64,000 nucleotides of DNA from Haliclystus octoradiatus (lineage: Eukaryota; Cnidaria; Staurozoa; Stauromedusae; Haliclystidae): the NCBI GenBank assembly GCA_916610825.1, contig OU744454.1:15198336-15262335 (forward strand), given 5' to 3'. A program made the translations under genes and the position numbers. Position 1 is the first letter of the stretch. Every line of letters begins with the position of its first letter. Below, in pieces: positions 30,001-42,000 of the stretch. The notes under the pieces were generated by a model. The model ran no database searches, was not told where the DNA came from, and was given only the letters and a program-made list of their open reading frames with translations.

Positions 30001-33000
30001 AGGCCTGCCCCTAAAAAGATCAACTGTAGCCTACAGACATTTGTGAACTATTCAAAAGCGTCTCATGGACAGCTCATGGATATTAATTGGGATTTTTATA
30101 AACTCTTTCATGAAATGCCTTCACATGGGTAAATTTTCAATTTTAGACAATAAATGTTCAGAAGAAACATTAAATATCATTATAAAGGATTCGGAGAAGA
30201 CATAAAGTTTGATAGCCTATTGTTCCTCAAACTAATATAATATTCTAGATTCAGCAGAACTAAATGTTTAAGATATTTCTATTGACCATCCAGATTAAAT
30301 TTTATCAATTTTTCATTTAGGCTATTGAATACAGCTCAAGGTTCTCTACTGGATGATGAACAGCTTGTAGACACATTACATTCATCGAAAATTACATCTT
30401 CAGAAGTCTCTAAGCAACTTCAAATTAGTGAACAAACTGAAGCTAAAATTGATGCTGCAAGGGAGGTGAATATTTCATTGTTGTTTGTGTTTGACTGCAG
30501 CCCCATGCGAAAATTCCTGAACTGTTCATGAACTTAACCAACATTCATTAACTGTTTATGAACATCTTATAAACATTTCATGGGCTAGTTAATGAATGTT
30601 AAATGGCCCACACAAGCTCAATGTACATTGCATAAAACACATCATATAATAATAATAATATAATAATATTAAGAGGTGGATTGTTCCACACCAGTTCTTT
30701 AGTATGGTGCTCAATGAAATTAATCAGAGCATTTATGTAAAATGAGAGTCAAAAATTAAACATTCTAGATTTCCACTACTTCAAGTTTCACACCAGAAGG
30801 TGATCATCAGGCGATTTATTTTAACTATCGTTAGAATTATTAAGGTGAAATCGCCTGATGATCACCTTCTGGTGTGAAACGTGAAGTAGCGGAAATCTAG
30901 AATATTTCATTGTTGACTCTCATTTTATAAAACACTTCATATAAAGATTGCTAGAACATTCGATTTGTGAAGTGCAATGACAATTGTAGTTGATATGTCA
31001 CTCTTTTGCGCTGCCATAGTTGAATAAAACTTTGAAAACAAAGGGTTTAGAACATAACAAACAATAAATCTATGGGAAAATCTTCCCATTGTTAACCAAG
31101 GTAATGTCTTTAGCAGGATTGATTTTTGTAAGTTACTTATTTATTTCTTCTGACAGGGTTATCGTCCATGTGCTCAGAGGGCAGCTATCTTGTTTTTCGT
31201 GTTAAATGATCTTGGTCGTATAGATCCGATGTATCAGTTCTCTCTTGATTCGTACATTGATTTGTTCAACGCATCAATCGAGAAAAGCAACAGAAGTCAA
31301 AAATTAGAAGAACGAATTACCAATCTTAACGATTATCATACGTATGCAGTTTACAGGTATGACAGTAACTTCCATTTGCTCTCTTTACACCAGCTAGCTG
31401 AACATTAATATCTTGTTTTATTAGATTGATATGAGTCTCACATTGTCTTCATTATATTTTCCATACATGTCCTTAGGTACACTTGTCGGGGATTATTTGA
31501 GCGTCACAAATTACTATTTGCTTTTCAAATGTGCACAAAAATTCTTGAAGCTGCTGGTAAACTGAACATGGATGAATACAATTTCTTTCTAAGAGGAGGA
31601 GTGGTAAGTATTAGTAACAATGCCAGAGCTGATGCACAAACATTCGTTTATTGGAGGACATCAACAACATGACATCACTCTGTCACTGAATTACCAGTTG
31701 GCATTCGCATGCGAGGACCCATTGTTCCAGGCGTAATTTTTGCGCAAAAAGTTGCTCAAAATCAGCTGACAAGGAAATTAAAAATGATAGAAAATTAAAT
31801 GTAACTCAATGATTCTCTGTGAAAAACTTAGTTGAAGTCACGAACAGTTCTTGAGCATTAAATGGCCCAATTTTCCTGAACTTTTTTATGAACTTTTCAT
31901 TAAAATTGGGTCATTTTAACGTTCATGAACATCACAGAGTATAAGTGCTCCAACACTGAAAGTTGAATTATTTTTGAAATCATTGGTGTTTCAATTATAA
32001 ACATTTATTTTGTAACCATTCGAGATTGTATCAAGACAACAGAAACAAGTGATTAACTTTATTTTCAGAATTATCCCTCTCAATTGCATATCAATCCGTA
32101 TTAAAACAAAGTATGGTTAGGCTATGTGTCTTTTGAAAGTATTCTGTGCTGTTGGTTGTCCTTCCCAATCAATGATGTTTTTGTTGATATATTTGTTTAG
32201 GTTTTGGATCGTGAAGAACAAATGGATAATCCATGTGCTAGTTGGTTATCTGATGTTGCCTGGGATAATATCACCGAACTAGACAAGTATGTTCAAATTT
32301 AAGCAACACATTCTCTTAAAATATTCTGTCAAACTGATGTAACCACATGGAATGCAACTCTGTTAAGTTACATGGACACTTCTGATCAAAACTCTATTTT
32401 GTTATCAAAACATTTCTTAGACGTTAATTGTAAAATGTATCAGTTTTGTAGTGTGCTGAAACTGAATCAAATTCAGAAAAAGTAGTGAATAGCCAAGTTT
32501 ACAGACAAACTATCACATTTATTATTCATTATTCCTCCAACTGTGTCATATTTATGCAACCATGCAACATAGCAAACAAATCGTCTGAACAAATCATTCA
32601 ATTTTTCGTAACGTTGTCTTGTGATCATTCTAACATTTTAATAGCTTTTGACCCAGATTGATATGATATTTGGACATAGAGATTGCACATATCATTTTAT
32701 ATGATTGAAATTGTAACTGTGTAGGCTAAATCAAGTTTTGTTTTTTTTGCCTTGTGATCAGGCTTCCTAATTTTCATGGAATAATTGCATCATTTGAGCA
32801 GTATCCAAGAGACTGGAATATCTGGTTGACAAGCCCAGAACCAGAAACAGCAGCATTTCCAGGTAAGTGTACGACAAGAACAGAAAATGAATAATGCAAT
32901 CAAAGATATTTTTAGTCCAAGTTACACTTTGAAAAAAGATCATGAGTTTATGATTTTGAAAATACAATTGGACTTACATTCCTGGAAGGCTAACAGATAG

Positions 33001-36000
33001 ACAATATTATTTACAGGTATTATTTATGATATTATTAATTATTTCACACTTTCATTTGAACAGGTGAATGGGAGAACTCTTGTAATGAATTACAAAGAAT
33101 GCTTTTGGTTCGCTCGCTTCGTCCTGATAGAGTTTCATTTTGTGCTTCTTCATTTATCGTTAACAATCTTGGTTCAAGGTTAGTAGCCAAACAAAGATAT
33201 GATAATCTGCTTATGCCGCTTCAGACTTAACTACCAAATATTTACTGTTATTAACGCGGTTGTTAATCATGTTTGTATGATAATGAAATTGATTCCATCA
33301 ATCTGATTGGTTGGGCAACCCAATGAGATGCTTCTGCAGGGCTATGGGAAAGTAGTATCTTTTCATAGTGTTCTGTATTGTGAATTGTCTTATTTACAAA
33401 TTTCTTTGTCAGCTATGTCTGACCGTGGTTTGTGGTGTACTTTGTGTAGCAAATATGTTAGGCGTAGGAGAGACGACACCGTCCTATAATGTAACTGTCT
33501 ATACAACTACTACTACCAAATCACCGTACCAACGCAAACAGAAAAGTTGAATTTTTTCTAGCTTGTTTTTATTTTTTTAAATTGCAGCTGTTACGGATCA
33601 TAATAACTCATATTTCAAATATTTTGATCAGTAAACCCTGTGTGACCCCACTTTGGTCATTTCATTGCTTTGGATTGAATTCTATTTATCTCCATTTTAG
33701 ATTTGTTGAACCCCCTGTTCTTGACATGAAATCTGTTGTCGATGATTCCACTACAAGAACACCTTTGATTTTTGTACTGTCAACAGGAGTTGTAAGTATA
33801 CGGCAGATGGAAGATTTTTTATTTACTGTACTGTACATTTATAATTACTATAACAGGTGAAGTGAGTCCCTTGTTCACTGTCTGTTTTCATACACAGCAT
33901 ATATAAAATCTTTCTTTCCTTGATATAATGTTTTCTGTGCTGTGCCCCATAAACCTATCACTTGTAATTGCATCCATTTTTACAATGGGAGAGATGACTA
34001 TTCTTCAAACTTTGTCACATTGCCTTTTTACTGTGTGATGTGTATATAAACGCCACCTATATAAGTATATGTTATCTATGAATCTATGAGAGGTAGATAA
34101 ACTGGCCTAAATATGCAGGTGTCTTTCATATACAGCATCAATTCAATAGAAAGTACTATTGCAAGAGTGGCCACTATAGACAGGTGACCACTGTGTAGAG
34201 TTGATTGCTATTATAACATTTTCTACTGTATAGCAGCACACTTGACTTTTTATCTGTTTCTTGGTAGGATCCAACTAGTTCTCTTCTACAGTTGGCTGAA
34301 TCAAGCGGAATGAGTAGTCGCTTCCATGCCTTATCACTAGGACAAGGTCAGGCACCCATAGCAACAAGAATGATCAAAGAAGGTGTGAAGGATGTGAGTG
34401 TCTGATTGTAAATATAATTTGTCAAGGTTGTTTTATTCCAGGCTAATTTAATCTAACTCCAGGGCTCTTGCTATGCAAAATCAGACATACCCTGAGAAAA
34501 ACAGCTCAAGAGTTCATGAACAGTCCATGGACGTTAAATGGCTCCAATTTTCAAGAACTGTTTATGAACTGTTCATAAACCCTCACAAACAATCCCTGAA
34601 CAGTTCATGAAAATTTGGGACCATTGAGCGTTCATGAACTCCTAAACTATTTTTTGCAGGGGTGTCTGTGAACATGATAAGTAGCGCCAGGAAGACAAAA
34701 TATTTGATCACTGATAGTTTATTTGTCAACTGAATGAAATTCAAGACTGCTTTGATGTTTACAATTTTACCAAAACATCATCATGTGCTAACAATACAGC
34801 TACTTGCTAGTATTCGTATAGATCAGAAATAATAGAAACAATTACAATGACCCGCATATGACGCATTGAATAGACATACTAGTTTCCGTTACTTCAATTG
34901 TGCCACGTGGACCACTTATATATTATTTACATTTCTTTATCATACCACTGTAAACAAAAATTTAAGTATAACGTTTGATTATTTCAAATTAGTTTTCAGC
35001 CATTTGAAGATCGGTCTAAAAATGTTGGTCTTCTTATATTGTTAAATCTTTTTATAATTTATCAAATTCAATGCCATTTTGTAAATCTGTATTGAAAAAA
35101 ACAAACAAAATATTGCTCAAACAGAGTAAGTTTTGACTCATGACCAGTTAAAGTTCTTGCAAATTTAATGACAGAAAATGATGAAGTTGAGGAAAACTGT
35201 ATTAAAAGTCACATGTTGGTCACATGGATGTTACAGCCTATGTGTGTGAGATTATTCCAGTCCACAGCATCCAAGATTAATAAAGTCAACACATGTCTTG
35301 TTTCTATTTATTTTCAGGGTAATTGGGTTTTCCTTGCCAATTGTCATTTATCATTAAGTTGGATGCCACAGTTGGACAAACTAGTTGAACAACTTCAAAT
35401 TGAAAGACCCCACCCTTCATTCCGACTTTGGTTGAGTAGCAGCCCTCATCCTGAGTTTCCTATTTCAATTCTACAAGCTGGCATCAAAATGACAACTGAA
35501 CCTCCAAAGGTAAAATATAATTTGTTTTTCTATTGCAAATATCGTAGCAGGCAGTTTCATTTCGTATGTTGGCTGGGACGAAACATGTTTCAAACCAACT
35601 TCGTCAATGGGTCTAATCAATCACAATGTTATCCAAATGGGAATTATTGATTAGCTTGGAGGTAGTTAAGGAAGCCTATGTATCACTCAAGTTTTTGCCT
35701 ACTGTTGACGTACAGCTCAATTCGAGATGTCCATTTATAATATCATTTTCTAATTTTGTACGTGTTTATTCTGATATTTCCTTACATTTAGTACAAACTG
35801 CAAAATTGCATTGCGCAACAAACATGATATTCAGTACATGGCTAACTGTAACATATATTGAACTCTACTTAGAAATTGTATTTAAATGATCTGGTTTTTG
35901 CATAAATAAAGATAATTCTAACTTGTATTATTTTTCGTTCTCGTTTTCAGGGCCTCAAAGCCAACATGAAACGTCTTTATCAACTAATGAACGATCAACA

Positions 36001-39000
36001 ATTCATACGATGTCAGAAAGCGGATAAATACAAACGGCTTCTATTTTCATTGTGTTTCTTTCATAGTGTTTTGTTAGAAAGGAAAAAATTCCTTCAGCTA
36101 GGCTGGAACATCCCTTACGGTTTCAATGACTCTGATTTTGAGGTAAATTATTAAGACATTAAGAAATTTATTTTCTGATTTATATTTTGTTTCTTCTCGC
36201 AGAATTTTCACAAACACGTCTGACAACATGTTTTGACTTTAAATATAAAATGTCAACTGAATGAGTTTGGTTAATCAGTTCTTTCATTGTCTTTGCTTAC
36301 AAATGTTCCATTTTAATCTTTAAGTGATAAACTTTGTTGGTACTTACCAAAATGAAATCTTGGGGAATGTTTGGTAGCCATCAGATACAATCCAAATACA
36401 GTGAAACCTGTATATAACAGCCAGCTGCAAGAGGTTGATAAATCGACCACTATCGACAGGTGGCCTTGATATGCAGTTTTGGTTCAATTGAAAATACAAT
36501 TTTTGACATTGAAAGAGTGACCATTATAGACAGGTGACCACTTTATAGAGATGACCGTTGTAACAGGTTTGACTTTAGTTACAATCCTGGCATTTTCATA
36601 TTTAGATTTGAAGGGTAGGAAATATGCTAGTGCAATGATCTATTCATGGCATGCTCACTCATGGCGTAAAAATGACTTCCACTGACAACAATTTTAGACT
36701 GTCTTTGTGAGATACGGAAGCCCAACAAATGTTTAATTCATTGACTGTCTACAGCAAATCGCTGTTTTTTTGTTTGCTTGACAGAATGAATGTTCTTTAT
36801 ACCATATTCTTACTCAAGTTCAATATGTGTGAATGTTTATGTTTATGCTACCATCAGTGTGAATTATCTAAACCTCAAATGTGTGTCAAGGATTGATTTT
36901 TAATAGCATTATTTTATCAAAGGAGCAACATCATGAGAATTGATTTTTCTTTTTTTCTTTTAGTTATTAAATTAATCAATGTTCTTTATTTGGTTGCAGG
37001 TATCTGAGAATCTATTGAGTATTTATTTAGATGAGTACAGTGAAACACCGTGGGATGCTTTGAAATACCTGGTAAGCAATCAATTAATTAATCAGCGCAA
37101 CTCCGAGGCTATTCTGCACCTATTTTGTTCAGTTTCTTGCCAATTTCATTAAAAAAAATCATCAAAAACTATGTTTTTCAAAACTAATTATTTTAATAAA
37201 ATATATATATGAAAGATTTCAAAGCTTAAGGAACAGCTTACTCGCCTCTACATATCTATCTCAACTATCAATGTGTAGAATAGGAATACAATTATAACTA
37301 GTTTGATTACCTTTTATAATTGAACTCGGTTATTATCCCCTTTTTATTGTCCCACCTTACTTAATATCCCCATATATAACTGATTTCTATTTTCCATTCT
37401 CCATACAAACTCTCATAATCCTACCTCGCTTAATATCTCACTTTTCAACTGTACCAGAGGGAGGATAATTGGAGCAAGTTCTACTCTAATAGCAAAATGA
37501 ATTTTTCTGATAATGGGGTAAGCCTATTGAATAAAAATGAAACTGGAATATTGTGTCTGTTGCTTTACGCACTATTTGCATAACTTGTCTAACAGTTTAA
37601 TCATTCTCATTAGCACGTGATGAGTGGTTTATTTACTGGAATTTCTAATGAAAAACTTTTATTAAAAGAATTGAAGACAAACAATAAATTTGATTAATGC
37701 TGATACTCTTCAAGTCTCAATGACATTGGTCAACAGTAAAATAAATGTTGTCTTAACCCCTGCGATAAACAGTTCAGGAATTCATGAATAGTTCATGAAC
37801 AGTTCATGAACGTTAAACGGCTCCAATTTTCCTGAACTGTTCATATGGAGTTCGTTAACAGTTCATGAAAATTTGAGGCCATTCAACGTTCATGAACTGT
37901 TCATGAACTCTTGAACTGTTTTCGCATGGAAAATTACCCTTGTAAAACACAGTGTATCGACGCTGAATGACCCTAAGCTTTTTATCAACATTTGATGACG
38001 AGTCCATCAAAAACCGGCCATTCAGCGATAATGAGCAGCCCGCAGAGTACCCATGAGCTGTTTACAATGGAATACTTTGTTCTTCTTGAAGTTATTAATT
38101 TAGTGAATTTATTTCCACTAACAGATAGCTGGTGTAAATTATGGTGGTCATGTGACAGATGATTATGACCGTCGTTTATTGTTGACTTACATCAATGATA
38201 TGTTCAATGATAATGTACTTCTAACTCCATACTGCAAGTAAGTAGCAGATCAACTGTAAATTACAGACCTCCGATGTTTGGAACTGTTTTCAATGTTTCA
38301 TGTCTCACTTCAATTTCAGATTATCTGGTTCTCCGCATTTTTACATTCCTAAAGATGGACCGTTGTCATCTTACAGGGTAAATTAACTATATTTTTGAAT
38401 ATTACAGATTTTTATGAGCAATTTATGAAGTATTCATGTCAAAAAAACGTTTTTCAAAAAATTGAAAAAAAATTGAATATTTGAATTCCTGGCACAAACA
38501 CATTAACTTTAGCATTCCTGATCACACTACACCCTGAGTCACATGACCTATAGTTAAATGTTGGCAAATTTGAAACACCAAGTTTACAGGATTTCAAATA
38601 AAACTTTCATTGCTTTAGTGTGCACCTTAGAATATAAAAATTGATTGTGTTAATTTGTAGTCTATTTTCTTTTGTTTCACATAGGAATTTGTCTCTATGC
38701 TACCAGCAGTCGATCATCCGGAAGCGTTTGGCCAGCACCCCAATGCTGATATAACAAGTCAAATCAGGGAGACAAGGTACTAATTACTCAGGTTGATAAC
38801 TTCTGTATGCCCCATAAAGCTCATGCTATGCAACACTGCTGGAAGCCTAAGGTTTTCCGTCTCAAAATTGCTCTCAAATCTTTTCTGGCATATTTAACTC
38901 GAGTTCCAGCATCGTTGTGTAGCCACTCGTTTTCCGTGTAGCAATTAAAACGTAGAATGTTGGTTGAAAATTTCCCTCAAACTCCTTTGTCGTAAATAAC

Positions 39001-42000
39001 ATTGTTCCTTGTTTGGTTTCAAAAAGTGAGACATGAGAATCTCAATTTTTACGGGAAAGAGTTACGCTATGCAACAACGCAACAGTGACATGTACTGGAT
39101 AATATAAAAAGTTCTATCCAAATCCATTGTGTTACATAAGGCGATATATACACTTTAAGTAACTCTATTTTCATAGAATGTCCATGAACCCAGGAACTAA
39201 TATATGAATAATATCGCCGTCCCTGAACACTCAGAAACATTCAATGAAATCCATGCTATTTTAGAATATTTAAGAATTGAAAATTGACAAATTGAAATTT
39301 CATTTTTTTAGAATTTTCTAATCAATGCATGAATAATTTATAGTTAGTATATATATACCTCTATTTTTCAATAAATTTAAGACTTGAATATGGGGCCTGA
39401 TGACCTCGAAACGTTGCCCAGTAAAATATTAAGAACATATATGCTTTGATATTTATTGTAAATATATGAACCCAGGCCAATAAGGAGGGCTAGATATTTA
39501 ATTGGACGCTACCTGATTTGTGTGCTGTACTATATTTGATGATCTGCTTTGTAGTTATCATTTGCACGCATGGACGTCTTTTTAGATATGTTTTTCTTTC
39601 TCTACAGAACGTTATTTGCAACGTTGTTATCTCTACAACCACAAATTTCATCAGGAGATGCTGGCGAAACGCGAGAGGAAAAGGTAATTCATTCAGAGTT
39701 AATAAATCAGTCATTCATAAGAAGGTTAATTTTATTATCCTCAGTAGATAATTTAATGAACATATTCATGTAGGCTACTGTAGATTATTGTGGATAGAAT
39801 ATTGTTAGAACTTTCAATAAACGTTTGAGGATTAGCTCAGACGCAAGATTAGCCAGACTTCAAATCCGATTGGACTGTGGTTCAATCCCCCTGAAGGTCA
39901 ACTCAGCCTTGACTTCATCTAAAACATCACTGGAGTACCATCTTCTGATGGCAGATGGAATTATCCAGAGGGAATTGCACAATGAGTAGATGCGGCATAT
40001 CTCTGTGCATTCCCCTGTGAAAATTTCATTAACAGTTCGTGAACGTTAAATGTCCCAATATTTCATGAACTTTATGACAAACATAGCCAATCTACAATGT
40101 AGTCTGTTTCAATTCTAGGTTTTGCATCTTGCATCTGATGTTCTTCGTCGTGTTCCTGAACCAGTTGATTACGATCTAGCAGCAAAGATTATGTCCGAAG
40201 ATCAATCTCCTATGAATGTTGTTTTGTTGCAAGAGATCATAAGATACAATGCTCTGCTTTTAACAATTAAAGATTCATTGATTAATCTTGAAAAGGGGAT
40301 TAAAGGATTGGTGGTGATGTCTGCTGATTTGGAAGATACTTTCAATTGTATTTTTGATGGCAAAGTACCACCATTATGGGAAAAGGTATGCTGGGGAAAT
40401 ACGCATGTTATTCTCTTTTGCTGGTGTCTTCTATCATTTGGTTGATAATTTGGTAGCCGAAGTTTCAGATCTCTACTTTAAAAGGGCACCCTCTCTGATT
40501 AGATTAAACCTTCAAAAAGGCTGACAAGAGAAATTATTTAAATCAAGGTATATCTGATTCTGTAACAACGAAGAAAGATGAGTTCTTGAGTCTTCTTATA
40601 CGATCTTAATATGGTTTTCTTGTGTTTTTTGTGTATGCCTATACTTACGTCATTGTATTTTTGGAAATGACGTCATCTGGGAAGCGTGCCATTGGAATAC
40701 TTTGCAGTAAAACCTGTAGATCTAGATACGTACTATAAACAGGGTTGATTTAATAAAATGAATATCTTTTCTGTATTACTGAAGCGGCCATTATAAAGAG
40801 GTGGTCACTATAGCCAGTTTGATTGTAGCATAAATTTCATTGTGTAAATTACAACTACAACAAATTGTTGACTCTTTGTAAGTTTGTACAGGGGCCTGGT
40901 AAGTTATAAGGGATCTTTTTTATCTGGAATGTTTTTGCATTATAAACCGAATTTTCTCTTTCTTTTTCTATTATTTAGGCGTATCCATCACTCAAGCCTC
41001 TTGCATCTTGGACTCGTGATCTTGTTTTACGTGTTGAACAATTTTCAAAATGGGCAGTTACTGCACATCCACCTCACATCTTTTGGCTATCTGCTTTTAC
41101 TTTTCCGACTGGATTCTTAACTGCTGTATTGCAAACATGCGCAAGACAAAACAATGTATGTTAACAATAAGAGAGCATTACGACTGTTTGTGATGATTGC
41201 CTGGATTGATATCAGGTGCTATACCAAATACTGTTTTCAATATTCCCTTCCTCCTTCCTCTATTCTAAATTTTGCTTTCAATAGTTCCTGGATGATTACA
41301 TCATGCAAATGTTTTCACAGCTGAACATTTTAGGAGCTTTCTTCTGGATTTTTGCTAGCCTTCCGGGACTCCCAGTTCCAAAATTATCCATTTTATCAAA
41401 GCCTGTATTGGACTCAAAAACTAGAAACATAAAATCTACATTCAGATCAATCATTCTCTTTTTGAGAGATTCAAAAGACCTGTAATTGGATAGGATCAGT
41501 TTGATTGTTCAACATGATTTTAAGCTCTTGTATGTAAGTCATTTGATAGACAAGAAACAGTTAAATTTATTTTAAAACTGGTGAGCAAAGAATGTGCAGT
41601 AATTATTCAAAAATGTTATTTTATTGAATTTGATGCTTCTTTTATAGGTGGCTGTTGATAGTCTATCATGGGATTTTGTTGTTTCAACAGTCGATGATAA
41701 TAATATCACTCAACAGCCCAAGGTACGATTATGCAGTACGGAGTGGGTGAGAAAAGTCAACTCACCAACTTTTCAACTTGTGCTACAATTTTTTAAATTG
41801 GGCAAATTTTTTGAATGTTCTGCATAGCTTGTATATAAGATGAAACAAATTCTTACTATGTATTGTAAACTGCAATCAAATTCATGGGCATCACTATTGC
41901 TCGGTAACATGAAAACTTAATAAATCGATCACGAAATAGCTAAGTTACATTAATCAAAAGCGGTAATTGATGGTCATTGGTCACCTAGGCAACAATTGTG

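Larger units (their letters stand above)
30736..30929. mobile_element. Inverted-repeat element carrying two hammerhead motifs
   Basis: Arms 30736-30819 and 30845-30929 are close reverse complements, from TGTAAAATGAGAGTCA to TGACTCTCATTTTATA, with a short AT-rich loop. It lies in the DNAH2 intron 30466-31156. The inverted arrangement of two hammerhead units suggests a head-to-head dimer of retroelement ends, as reported for Penelope-like elements. No coding sequence remains. Confidence 0.75.

Noticed and set aside
39399..39415. CTGATGA with GAAAC as a hammerhead core at 39.4 kb
   Set aside because: Only four bases separate the two core boxes and they cannot form stem II; alignment with the other Penelope-like ends puts CTGATGA in the loop.
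39827..39905. Functional tRNA gene
   Set aside because: A-box and B-box are present, but the acceptor and anticodon stems do not pair and the repeat body continues as in other SINE copies.
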